A DNA stretch of 26,283 nt from Selaginella moellendorffii (lineage: Eukaryota > Streptophyta > Lycopodiopsida > Selaginellales > Selaginellaceae): assembly GCF_000143415.4 (NCBI RefSeq), contig NW_003314325.1, forward strand, positions 652,086 to 678,368, given 5' to 3'. Below the pieces are notes generated by a model. It searched no databases and was not told where the DNA came from. It saw only the letters and a list, made by a program, of their open reading frames with translations. A program made the position numbers and the translations under genes. Positions 8,359-17,488 of the stretch are shown here, one piece after another. How positions within the stretch are numbered: position 1 is the stretch's first letter; each line of letters starts with the position of its first letter.

Positions 8359-8382
8359 TCCCACTTTAACGAAATAGAGCTT
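8359..8382 (-). repeat. Right terminal inverted repeat (24 bp)
   Basis: Exact reverse complement of 2294-2317. It is followed at once by TTAT (8383-8386), the second target-site copy. Confidence 0.9.
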
Positions 8383-8386
8383 TTAT
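8383..8386. repeat. Right 4-bp target-site duplication (TTAT)
   Basis: Matches 2290-2293. Downstream sequence TTATGAAGTG continues the retroelement exactly as in copy 2. Confidence 0.85.
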
Positions 8387-10060
8387 GAAGTGAGTTACGT
8401 CTTGTTATAGGTGGATTCATGGAGGATCATTTGATGATCACTTGTTGAGCATATCTTCGTTATGCTTAGCTTTTGGATTGATGCAAATATGCTCTTCATT
8501 AGCTTTGCATTATGAAGTTTAGCTTATGGAAGTGTTGAAAAAAATATTGTGGGTTATACCATGATTTCTTCTTTAGCATCGAAATTAGTTCATGCGAGAC
8601 TCGTGATTATTGTTAGGCAAGATTTGGCTATAAGCTTCTTCGAACTTTTGGTTCTTTGAGTTTTTATGCTCATTATTCCATTTGTTAGAAGTTGTTCGGG
8701 AAGGCATTTTTGGCTCATTAGCTTTGATGCTGAAGTTGGCTTTTGCATCTGGCAATCATTGGCGATAATTGATTATCATTTAGGATAGTTGATTATCCTT
8801 GTCAAAAAGGTTTTGCTTGATTATTGTTGATATAGAATGATTTGTCATTATTCGGGATGGTATATTCTTTTTTCAATGATGATTATGCATCACTACATTG
8901 ATGAGATGATTGATGCTCTTTCATGATAGTTAGTTGTTCTCTTTAATGGCTTATGGCTTTTTGCAATACCACATGTTCTTTGTGGTTTGCTCTAGATTGG
9001 TCTTTTGGGTTTGAGACATCAATAAGATGTTGCCGATGCTTGCTTGAGTAACTCTGGTTCCTTTATATTGTTGATTGGGATTTATTTGGATTAGCTAGTG
9101 TGATAGTTGGCATAAATGAGTGTTTGTTGGTCTTACCACATTCATTCTATTTTGTTGATTGTTGCTTGAGTCAGTTTTGATAGATTTAGATGTTATTTCC
9201 TTTGGGTGATACATTCGTGAGTATTGTGCTTGTCAGTCAATGATACTTTGTGTTTTTTGAGTTCTCTTTCGTAAGTTGTTTGGCATACTATCTGCCATCT
9301 TCAGTAGTTAAGTTTTATCATTGAGTTTTCTTGATGATACACTGACTATTGAATTTTGTTAGATAGTGAATCCTATCTTTTCCAATTATGATGATTTTGG
9401 TGGTTCCTATACTATTATACTGGTTTATTGGATGATAACTTATTTGGAATACTTTTGTGTTCTAATCTAAGATTTAATCACTAATAATTTAGTCTCTAAG
9501 ATATCATTGTTTATGACTTTGATATTGTCCACTATTAATTTTTGAATTTGGGCCAGTATAGGCAGACTGGCTTCAGCACTTCGTGTGCATGGTGAAATCT
9601 TTAGTCATGGGGTAGCTACTGTCGACTGGTCACATAACCCATTTCTTTGTTGATGTCCCTTATTCCGTTAAAAGGGCGTGACTGTGTAAACAACTCTAAC
9701 TGCCTATTTACAGTAGTCTATCTAAACCTTACCGACGAGTTTGGTTTCTTTGCTTAGGAGGGTTGGGGCCTATGACTTTTCTCTCTATGTTCCTGCAAGC
9801 AGGGGTGTATCACACTTTTGTAAGCTGGGTGACTCCCAGAGCAGCAAGGGTGGCTAACTCCATTAGTCCTTTCCTTGTTGGCGACGGCCAAAAGGTGTCT
9901 AAGCTGGTAACGCATCTGCGTTAGACAAAGAGGTTGCCTCCTAACTCATTTAAGTTGGTGCATTTCTCACATAGTGTGAATACCGTGAACTTTTTTTGGA
10001 GTTGTTTCCTTGGTGGTATTCTACACTCGAGTGTGCATCGACGAGGACGTCAATCTTCTC
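8387..10060 (+). other. Non-coding internal domain of LARD copy 1, 3' part
   Basis: Gene-free stretch. It is collinear with the reverse complement of about 17489-19165. It is again G/T-rich on the sense strand, full of stops, with no recognisable gag-pol remnant. Confidence 0.8.
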
Positions 10061-10073
10061 TAGGGGGGGAGAG
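10061..10073 (+). other. Polypurine tract of LARD copy 1
   Basis: A purine run TAGGGGGGGAGAG lies immediately 5' of the LTR's TG. The same tract lies in the equivalent place in copy 2 (minus strand, 17476-17488). It is the expected plus-strand primer. Confidence 0.85.
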
Positions 10074-11097
10074 TGTCGTGAATGTGACTTCGGGTATCGA
10101 AAGTTACCTATTAACTAGTCCTTTCGGATATTTTTTCCTTACTGCCACAATGGTAGGAGGTCGGTATTGCTGGACCCATTATCAGTTTCCCACTTGAGCT
10201 AGTTGAGAAACTGGTCAATAACCATGTACTTAGATCGGATAAACATAAGGTAGGAACTCTATGTGTTTCTTGCTAAGCATACTCGGCCTGGTTTGAGAAA
10301 CTCCTATCATTAGCTTACACTTGCTAGTATCAAGAACACCCGCGATATTAAGATTGGTCCCTCAATATCGCTAAATGATAGCTTACCGTGTCTACCAAAC
10401 ACCCTCGCTATCATGCCTTTTGTGTTGGTCTCATTTCAGTCCCAAATGCTATTTATGGAAAGTGTCTAGATTTGCTCATTTGGCATATCTACGGAATGTA
10501 AAGATTTTTTTGAACACAATGGTGTTCGTCCCGTGTCCAAATTCGCAATCTAAGGACATTCCATATTTAGTAAGTTTCAAGCTTGTCCCAGAGATTAACT
10601 CCTGATACTAAGGGAGGCTTGGGGTGAAAGCCCAAACCCTATGTTCCTCAAGGGGGGGGGGCTATGGGGGGTTCCAAATGTATAATAAGGATAGCGGGTA
10701 GGTCGGGCATGGCCGACCAATCTGAGGCATAGTTTAGCTCCTGCTTGCATGCCTGTCTTTGTTCTGCGTCCGGCTTGGGTCTAAGCCTAAGTTCCATTCC
10801 ATGCTAGCTAGTGGAGTACCCATGTCCTCCCATTAGGCCACCGGTATGCCGAAAGAGTGCCAGACTCCGTTTGGCTCCGTTTTGCGTGCTAGTCCTGGCA
10901 TTGGGATGCTGGTTGTTCCAGAATTGCTCCAAGTCGCTCCGGGCTCCTGTCCCTTCGCTCCTTGGGCTGTTTGCTCGGGAGTTGCTCCATGGTTCGGTTC
11001 CATCACTCCTTAGCTCTATGTTTGGGAGTTTGGCACCATTCTTTCATTTAGTGGCCCAAGGCCCTGAACTTTGGGTTCCGCACCACTGTCCTATGGA

Positions 11098-11131
11098 CAC
11101 GTGGCATGTGACACGTGGCATCTGTCACGTG
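11098..11131. promoter_or_regulatory. Tandem G-box triplet (CACGTG x3) in LTR C
   Basis: CACGTG lies at 11098, 11112 and 11126, spaced 14 and 14 bp, each embedded in a CACGTGGCA-like unit. The same triplet is kept in LTRs A and B. G-boxes are bound by plant bZIP and bHLH factors; function here is inferred. Confidence 0.75.
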
Positions 11132-11164
11132 GCACAAAAAGGGTTTAGGTTCTGCTTCGTGGTG

Positions 11165-11193
11165 TTATCCTATGGTAAATCACCAAAGGATAA
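11165..11193. other. Hairpin near the LTR C end
   Basis: TTATCCTATGGT, a 5-nt loop, then ACCAAAGGATAA: a 12-bp stem with one mismatch. It is perfect in LTRs A and B. Possibly an RNA structure near the PBS or a polyadenylation/terminator element. Confidence 0.7.
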
Positions 11194-11219
11194 AGGGTCA
11201 AAACCATGTGCGCTATAGT

Positions 11220-11231
11220 TGGTATCAGAGC
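11220..11231 (+). other. Primer-binding site for initiator tRNA-Met
   Basis: TGGTATCAGAGC, two bases after the LTR end, is the standard plant iMet PBS. Sequence after it does not match the copy 2 sequence next to its PBS, so this LTR heads a different internal domain. Confidence 0.85.
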
Positions 11232-11620
11232 AAATGGCATGGGTTTGATTCCCATTGATTAGTGGCTACTTAAAAATATAATATACCCTTGAGCAAGGTA
11301 TATTCCTACCCCTAAATTTGAAATTGTATATATTGGACATCTATGTGTACGTCCTTTCTCTTATGTGGAGTATCCACAGACGAAGGTATCCACTGTGGGA
11401 CTACGGTAGGGGTGGATGACTAGTTGCCTCATATGGAATAGCTGATCTACACAATGGAAGGATTGGTGGATTTAGTGTGGAAATGGAAGTGTTGGTTCCC
11501 CTTGGCTCAGTAAGGGTTGATAGTCAATAGTCAACAAAGACATTGACATCTTTGAAGGGGGGGTGAGTGTAGCGTATGTGATAATGGGATGAGATTTGGA
11601 TATACTGTCACCGTGGAACC
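11232..11620 (+). mobile_element. Remnant of a related LTR element: about 320-bp internal stub, PPT and LTR start
   Basis: After the PBS there is about 320 bp of AT-rich non-coding DNA, then a purine tract GAAGGGGGGGTGAG (11554-11567) and TGTAGCGTATGTGA from 11568, which strongly resembles the PPT/LTR start of the LARD family (GGGGGGAGAG-TGTCGCGAATGTGA). Similarity to the LTR fades within about 30-50 bp. I read it as a heavily deleted or TRIM-sized relative sharing LTR C as its 5' LTR. The end of the remnant is uncertain. Confidence 0.5.
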
Positions 11621-13558
11621 TTAGAACCTTGGGGGATAAATAGGGATAAAATAGCCACTAAGGGCTCTCTCATCAAGCAATTGCCCCTTTTCCAGTTGGC
11701 TTAAGGGAAGAGAGATAAAGTGCGCTACTCCTAGCTCTGCAAGACAAGCATGAATATATTCTTCGAAAGTGATACCTATGTAGGTGTTGGAAAGAAACTT
11801 CTCATCCCAAACTTGTAACATCTCCTCACTAGTGGCAATACTCTGAGAAATGTATGCCTTCTCTTTCATCACCTCCATCCTTATCTCACAATGTTTTGTC
11901 GTTGTTTCACAGCCAAGTGTTGAGAAGTTCCAAGCAAACGCTTTGTTCAGCAAAGGATATTTTACTCTTGGAGATGTTGTAAATGACTTCTTTTAGTGCT
12001 TTACTAGTTCCTACACATACAAAAAGTTATGAAATGTTTCACAAATTTTAGACAAATTTACAAATGCGAGAATAAATTTCAACAATGCTATCAAGCCATT
12101 CCTGCCCACGTCATATGTCTGCAATCGAGAGCAAATTTTTCACCTTTGTTCTCTTCGTATTCAAAATTCACTCCTCAATCACATGCCACTCCATCTTCTT
12201 TTGTTGCTCATCCCCTCAGACATTTTTAAAGAATAAGGCTCTTTCTCCTTTGATTATGGGCTACAAGAAACATTATACAAATCAATACATACTTCAACAC
12301 TAATTTACCTTTGCCCAGACGGCAACTAAAAAATCAAGTGGTAGCTAGTACCAAGTTTACAATTCTTAGCCTTTCCTAGCTGCTATTTTCATTTGAATTA
12401 CTTAAAATACCTCATGATTGTACAATGTTTGGACCTCCTCTAGCGAGAGCATGCCGATAAACTGAAAGTGCTCAATGTCATGTACCAATGTATAAGCTTG
12501 AAACGCAAATTGGTTTAGCATGCAAAAACATGATATTGGCTAAGTTTACAAAAAATAAATTTTTATATGTTGATCTTATAGTATGCCATGTTGAGCTTCA
12601 CAATATGCTTCTGAGTCATTGGTTGACAAGTGTGACTAGAACACTAATATGTCATTCTTTGTCATCTCGGAACTTCTCTTGAATGCATTTGCAAAATACT
12701 AACCACTTATAGTTTCCATTGATCACCCAGAAGAGCTTTCCAATGAACCCTACTATTTCCACATATTGTTCTAAGAATCCATTAAACTCACGAGACTTTT
12801 GTAGCCATATAGGATCCATTTTTGCTCAAGTTCAGTAGTCACTAGCTCTGTCTGGCCAGTTCTCGGGAAAGTTGGTGAAACAATGAAGGTACCAACTGTG
12901 CTCCCAAACCTAACTTTGGCAAAGGAGCTATAAATAACCATGTTGAGGTTATAAGATAAGTGCACCTAATGGCTTTGAACCACCAACACAAAAGAACTAG
13001 AAAATGATGAGGGCCATTCCACACCATTTCCTGTAACACTTTACTAATTGTCTATTCTTGAGCTTGGATGATCGTATCATGAACACGATCATTCAAGATA
13101 GTATTAGAATCATGTATGCATAATCCCTCACCACCACTAGCTCCCCCTGCACCACTAGCTTGAGAAGTAGTAGGAGCAACTACCATGCCCTCAGTAGATC
13201 CACCTACAACACTACCAATAACCTCCTCGGCCGATTCATCTACCTCACCATGAGCAGCCTCAACAACCAAAGGCACAGCACCCCCACCACCACCAACATC
13301 AAATGCAAGTACCCCACCACTAGTAGCTGTAGCCTCAAGAGCACTAATACCAACAGCCTCAATAACAACAATATCAATTTGAGTGTCCATTTCAACATCC
13401 ACATTGTTGTTATGCTCTTTGTTGCCTCTAACATGACTAGCAGAAACTTTATTGGATATTTGAGATGAATCTCCACTCAATTGGCCAAGCCCATAGCAAT
13501 CAAAGTGGCTACCTTTTCCTGAAGACCGAGACCATTGAGGCTAGCCTCGACGCTTCCT
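11621..13558 (-). pseudogene. Unidentified decayed gene on the minus strand
   Basis: Several protein-like islands lie in order on the minus strand, separated by stops and frame changes. An exon starts at 13558 after TTTATTTTAG; it has an early TAG, is acidic and Gly/Ser/Val-rich to 13055, and continues in the same frame past another TAG into a Trp/Leu-rich stretch (VWNGPHHFLVLLCWWFKAIR) to about 12842. A shifted frame follows (ELEQKWILYGYKSL), then near 12500-12410 YTLVHDIEHFQFIGMLSLEE, and at 11953-11621 a 110-codon open end with EEMLQVWDEKFLSNTYIG. I do not recognise the family. The Gly/Val-rich head followed by a more ordered body could suit a transposon accessory protein, but that is a guess. 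Confidence 0.5.
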
Positions 13559-13764
13559 CTAAAATAAAAAGAAAAAATACTATAATATCTAATTTGTAAT
13601 GTAAAGCAAACCTGTGGCATTTTAAGTTGAAGTCCCTTGTTGGAAGTTCCAGGCAGTCAAGCTTGATTTATATCTACTCTCACAAGAAAAGTTTGTAAGT
13701 AAAAGATGTGAAAGATAAATTGTAAACTACAAGAAATGCAAAGAAAAAAAGCACAAGTCATTGG

Positions 13765-14298
13765 GAGAGGTTGGTTCGCATGAGAACCGACCTCACCCTA
13801 CCTCTAAAGAAAAAAGAAAAACACAACAAGAATATAGGAAAGGTTGGTTTGCACAAAAACTGGCATCTTCCACCCTCTTATTTTCACATGAAATGCCCTA
13901 TCAAATCATTAAAATCAAGAAAAAACCTTGAAGATGTCAGTTTACACAAGAACCAACATTTTTATCTCTCTATATTTTCTAAAATATAGAGATCTCTTCA
14001 CTAGAAACATGAAAAAAACCAAGAAAGCTCGTGTCTAGAAAAAATGAAGATGGGGAGATGTCGGTTTGCACACGAACTGATCTTTCCCACCCCTTCAACA
14101 AGGAAAAAAATCAAAACAACGGGGTAAAGATGGGCAAAAAACTAAACAGAAAATGAAATAGAATGCTAAGAGATGTTGGTTTACATAAAAATTAACATCT
14201 CTATCCCTCAAGAGAAAATAAAAGTTGAGAAAAGAGAAAACCTCTCATGGAAGAAAGAAGGTAGGGAGACATTGGCTCATGCACAAACTAATCTTCTC
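13765..14298. repeat. Irregular array of six short imperfect-palindrome units
   Basis: Each unit is an imperfect hairpin of about 32-35 bp of the form GAGATGTTGGTTTGCACA-nn-AACCGACATCTC. Units lie at about 13765, 13838, 13930, 14054, 14169 and 14265, spaced 72-124 bp apart by A-rich DNA. The arms are best paired in the first (GGTTGGTTC/GAACCGACC) and fifth. A half unit recurs in the loop of the inverted repeat at about 14711-14734, and a similar palindrome lies at 25741-25774. Confidence 0.7.
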
Positions 14299-14540
14299 AA
14301 GGAAGAATACCTTATTTGAGAAGTGTCTTGAAGCATATTATAAGGTTGAAGTGCCTTTTTCTCACCCTTCCCTGCTCAAACACACCTTTCTTTCGCCCTT
14401 TGCTGCTCACACCTTAGGCGTAAAACTCTAAAAATTAAACAGACATGATCAACAGTCGCAATCAATGGTCATGATTTTCATTTTCTTTGATGGCGATCAA
14501 TGGACACAATCATTCAATGCTTTAGATATTAAGATATGTG

Positions 14541-14872
14541 TAATTGATTGTGAAAGGAATAATATTGTTAAAATGAATGTGATTATGAGTGAGAAGCATT
14601 AGTCAATCACAAAAGTTATAACATTGATTGCTTGTTCTCCCTCTCATATCCATGCTCTCTTCCTTTCAAGAGAGTTTCATTCTTTTGTGACAAGTGAGAA
14701 AGAGTCAAGCTTGGAAAGGTTGGTTTGTATGCAATTTTTTCCTTTTGAAGGGAAGAGAGCATAGAGATGAGAGGGAGAACAAACAATCAATGTTACAACT
14801 TTTATGATTGACTGGCACTTCTCACTCATAACCACATTCATTTCAATAATATTATTCCTCTCATAATTAATT
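14541..14872. repeat. Large inverted repeat (about 130-bp arms, about 72-bp loop), MITE- or foldback-like
   Basis: Arm 14541-14670 pairs with 14743-14872 at roughly 85-90 % identity by eye (e.g. AATGAATGTGATTATGAGTG against AATGAATGTGGTTATGAGTG). There is no coding sequence. I could not find a convincing target duplication outside the arms. A transcript would fold into a long hairpin, a possible source of small RNAs. Confidence 0.8.
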
Positions 14873-15263
14873 AAACAATTAATATGGGTGGTTCTTTAAG
14901 ATTCTCATATCTCTAAATTCTAAATAGTTGTATATTTTGTTAAAATAATTAACTTGTCCTTTGCAAGGACACAGCTAATTCATGCTCACAATACAAAAGA
15001 ATATCTTTGTTCTTTCTTATTAGTTTCTCCCCAAATTTTTTCTAAGCGCTTGAGCAGGGAGAAAATATGAGAGAATTCTACTTGAAGTTTGATCAAGAGC
15101 CTCCACTTATTTTCTTTAAAAGTGTTATAGAAGAAAGCTTCCTCTATAGAAGATTCAAGCTGAAGCTAGGATAAGTTAGTCTAGAGAATGTATGTCACAA
15201 TAAGGGTAATTAGATAGAAAAATCCATTCTTCTCGACAGTGGTGTGGGAGAAAATGGGATTCA
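14873..15263. other. AT-rich stretch with no recognised feature
   Basis: About 390 bp upstream of the decayed MULE-like gene. I see no open frame, repeat or clear promoter motif. It may hold the old promoter and 5' UTR of that gene. Confidence 0.5.
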
Positions 15264-16344
15264 ATGGGATCTACAGGTCATGAGATTTTAGTTATAGAAT
15301 CTCCAAAATGAGGAAAGGAAAGCACATCAGTTTCACAGCCAACTGTGCAAGGAGTGAAGGATGAAATTGTTATTCTCTCCAGTGACGAAAGTGAAGAAGA
15401 TGAGCTTCCCAACATAACTTCCTAGACAAATAGATGCATTCCTTCTGGACCCGTTTTTTAAGTAGTGGATAAAGCATTTCGGCAATCTTGATCATTACGA
15501 CTGGAATTGAAGGAGTTCGAGTACATAAGAGGTGAGGAGCTTCTTTCTTCTTATAATGGGAATATATTCTTCGAGTTTCCACAAGCCAGTTCGTCAAGTA
15601 GGAAAAGGGGTATGGAGATGCGTCTTGATCCACATAATTGGTGCAGAGTAAAGACAACCCACTTCTCCCATTTCAATGGATTTGTGTCTATAGTCCATTG
15701 TGGTGGACAATTTCAATATGTTGCTGCAAAATGCATTTTTGATCATGGTAAGAATATGTGTTTCTTTGAAGGCTTAGCAATCAATCCCCCTAGGCATGAT
15801 GAAGTTGCTATAAGGTTTAAATGTCACAAATGCGGGGCAACACTTGTGTGTCAAGCATGTTGCAATGCAAAAATGTATTATTTTCTTCTACGGGATGGAT
15901 GTTTAAGTAGAACAGCAGTGCATGTTGGACACCACCAACACACAATAGAGGAAGGAATCTGTTGTGATTCTTTTCGCAATTTAAAGGCTGCTGTTACTAC
16001 AAAGGCTGGGAAGAAAAGTGTTGCAACTCCAAAATGTATTCAATAGTTTATACTAAAGGATTATGTGGTAGACACATTGCTATAATTTGATAGCATAAAA
16101 GAGTTCAAGGAGAACAGTTTGAAGGACCTACTTCAAAATATAGAACCTGTGACAAATTTAAATAGGTATAAAATTGATACTTAACTCTACTTTATCACTA
16201 ATAACACTCTTTTTTTTGGTAAAATAAAGAATTGGATGTGAGAAGGGCGAGATGGAAAGCTTCAATCTGGATTGGATGCGATTTTGGAGCTAAAGAGAAA
16301 ATGTCCCTATAAATTTATTCATGGGAGTTTGTTCGTTGGCCAAG
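15264..16344 (+). pseudogene. Decayed MULE/FAR1-like gene, 5' part (zinc segment), split by LARD copy 2
   Basis: From ATG 15264 one frame reads through in-frame stops at 15309 (TGA), 15423 (TAG), 15459 (TAA) and 15489 (TGA), then stays open from 15492 to a TAG at 16044. An acidic EIVILSSDESEEDE (15363-15404) resembles a SUMO-interacting motif. From 15822 a Cys/His-rich segment (CHKCGATLVCQACC, then HVGHHQH) suggests a zinc-binding module like those in MULE transposases. A probable intron starts at GTATAAA (16166) and ends near 16229. The coding sense then continues (LDAILELKRKCPYKFIHGSL) and stops at the CCAAG target site. It resumes after the insertion at 23578, matching in frame as FVGQ|VTLNNQHPF. 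Most stops could come from C-to-T changes. Confidence 0.65.
16340..16344. repeat. Left target-site duplication (CCAAG) of LARD copy 2
   Basis: CCAAG precedes TGTAGCGC here and follows GCGACA at 23573-23577. Deleting the element and one copy restores an open reading frame in the interrupted gene. Confidence 0.92.
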
Positions 16345-16368
16345 TGTAGCGCACGTGGTTTTGACCCT

Positions 16369-16397
16369 TTATCCTATGGTGATTTACCATAGGATAA
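16369..16397. other. Perfect 12-bp hairpin in LTR A
   Basis: TTATCCTATGGT, loop GATTT, ACCATAGGATAA. It is identical in LTR B at 22484-22512. Confidence 0.8.
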
Positions 16398-16430
16398 CAT
16401 CACGAAGCGGAACCTAAACCCTCTTTATGC

Positions 16431-16463
16431 CACGTGATAGATGCCACGTGTCTATGCCACGTG
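16431..16463. promoter_or_regulatory. Tandem G-box triplet in LTR A
   Basis: CACGTG lies at 16431, 16445 and 16458 (14- and 13-bp spacing), each preceded by ATGC. Confidence 0.75.
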
Positions 16464-17475
16464 TCCATAGGAACCTGAGGTTCAGGGCCTTGGGCCACTG
16501 AACGAACGAATGGTGCCAAACTCCCAAGCATGGAGCCAAGGAGTGATGGAACCGAACCATGGAGCAACTCCTGAGCAAACAGCCCAAGGAGCGAAGGGAC
16601 AGGGGCCCGGAGCGACTTGGAACAGTCCTGGAGCAACCAGCATCCCAATGCCAGGACCAGCACGCAAAACGGAGCCAAATGGAGTCTGGCGCTATTTCAA
16701 CATACCGGTGGCCTAACGTGAGGATATGGGTACTCCACCAGCTAGCATGGAATGGAACTTGAGCTTAGACCCAAGCCGGACGCAGAACAAGGACAGGCAC
16801 GCAAGCGGGAGCTAGACTATGCCTCAGGTTGGTCGGCCATGCCCGACCTACCCACTATCCCTACTATACATTTGGAACCCCCCAAAGCCCCCCCCCCCTT
16901 GAGGAACACACGCTTTGGGCTTTCACCCCAAGCCTCCCTTAGTATCAGGAGTTAGTCTCTGGGACAAGCTCGAAACTTACTAAATATGGAATGTCCCTAG
17001 ATTGCGAATTTGGACACGGGACGAACACCATTGTGTTCGGGCCAATCTCTACATTCTGTAGATATGCCAAATGAGCAAATCTGGACACTTTCCATAAATA
17101 GCATTTGGGGCCGAAATGAGACTAACACAAAGGGTGTGATAGCGAGGGTGTTTGGCAGACACGGTAAGCTATCATCCAGCGATATTGAGGGACTAGTCTC
17201 AATACGCGAGGGTTCTTGCCAAGCCAGTGCAAGACAGAGCAAAAGAGAACTAAGAGCCAGGCCGAGAATGCTCAGCTAGAAACACATAGGAGTTCCTACC
17301 TTATGTTCATCTGGCTAAGTACAGATGCTAAGCCCAGTAAGCTAACACTTGGACAAGAGGGGCTAATAAAGGGAATCAGCAATACCGACCTCCTGCCATC
17401 GTGGCAGTAAGGTAAGAGTGTCCGTAAGGACTAGCCGACAGGTAACTTTCGATACCCGAAGTCACATTCGCGACA

Positions 17476-17488
17476 CTCTCCCCCCCTT
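17476..17488 (-). other. Polypurine tract of LARD copy 2
   Basis: On the minus strand, a run of seven G followed by AGAG directly precedes the 3' LTR. Confidence 0.85.

Larger units (their letters stand above)
2294..8382 (+). mobile_element. Complete DNA transposon carrying a DDE-type transposase and an FCP1-like phosphatase
   Basis: The 6089-bp element is bounded by perfect 24-bp terminal inverted repeats (2294-2317 and 8359-8382) and a TTAT target duplication. The flanks rejoin to the uninterrupted sequence of the second retroelement copy. It carries two divergent genes: a four-exon phosphatase-like gene on the minus strand (4476-2736) and a transposase on the plus strand (4625-7766). It also holds at least 13 copies of ATGGCATG/CATGCCAT. 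The transposase core resembles proteins annotated DUF7869. A 4-bp target duplication is compatible with Sola-like cut-and-paste superfamilies, but I cannot assign the superfamily from sequence alone. Perfect terminal repeats and an almost intact coding capacity suggest a fairly recent insertion. Confidence 0.88.
1..11217 (+). mobile_element. LTR retrotransposon derivative (LARD-like), copy 1, 5' end outside window
   Basis: The sense strand is +. The internal domain (1-2293 and 8387-10060) aligns base for base with the reverse complement of the complete copy at 16345-23572; window base 1 corresponds to about 21465. It ends with a polypurine tract (10061-10073) and a full LTR (10074-11217). The 5' LTR and PBS lie left of the window. 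It is split by a 6.1-kb DNA transposon at 2294-8382. I find no gag, protease, reverse transcriptase or integrase reading frame in it, and none in copy 2, so the family looks non-autonomous with a long non-coding internal domain, i.e. a large retrotransposon derivative. By eye, copy 1 is more diverged from copy 2 than copy 2's two LTRs are from each other, so it is the older insertion. The terminal CA of its LTR has become TA. Confidence 0.88.
10074..11217 (+). repeat. LTR of LARD family (LTR C), shared between two internal domains
   Basis: The 1144-bp LTR starts TGTCGTGAATGTGAC and ends GTGCGCTATA, where the other LTRs end CTACA. It matches the reverse complement of LTRs A and B along its whole length. 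It has a polypurine tract on its left and a 12/12 initiator-Met PBS two bases to its right, so it is the 3' LTR of copy 1 and the 5' LTR of a different internal domain. It contains a G-run cluster (10652-10671), three G-boxes and a hairpin near its end. A 135-codon open stretch at 10811-11218 reads through Leu/Ser-rich sequence; I treat it as incidental. Confidence 0.88.
16345..17475 (-). repeat. LTR A (3' LTR of copy 2)
   Basis: 1131 bp. Relative to LTR B it has extra segments near 16950 (about 11 bp) and 17213 (about 14 bp). It carries the hairpin at 16369-16397, G-boxes at 16431-16463 and a C-run (16888-16898; G-run on the sense strand). Short overlapping open frames at 16400-16762 are conserved only because the LTR is; I do not call them genes. 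Confidence 0.92.

Noticed and set aside
8226-8420. Open stretch crossing the right end of the DNA transposon
   Set aside because: It spans the terminal repeat into flanking retroelement DNA, so it cannot predate the insertion.
9934-10197. 87-codon open stretch spanning the PPT and LTR C start
   Set aside because: It crosses the polypurine tract and LTR border and is not open in copy 2.
10811-11218. 135-codon open stretch on the sense strand of LTR C, with short counterparts in LTRs A and B
   Set aside because: The LTR copies do not keep one frame with consistent start and stop. The translation is Leu/Ser/Pro low complexity caused by repeated GCTCC, and the stretch runs to the LTR end.
13160-13468. 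Plus-strand Thr/Asn-rich open stretch
   Set aside because: Antisense of the Gly/Val-rich island of the minus-strand decayed gene, whose frame continues beyond it.
16510-17410. Several 60-90 codon open stretches in LTR A, repeated in LTR B (22625-23507)
   Set aside because: They overlap each other in different frames on GC-rich LTR DNA. Their conservation follows from LTR duplication; no domain is recognised.
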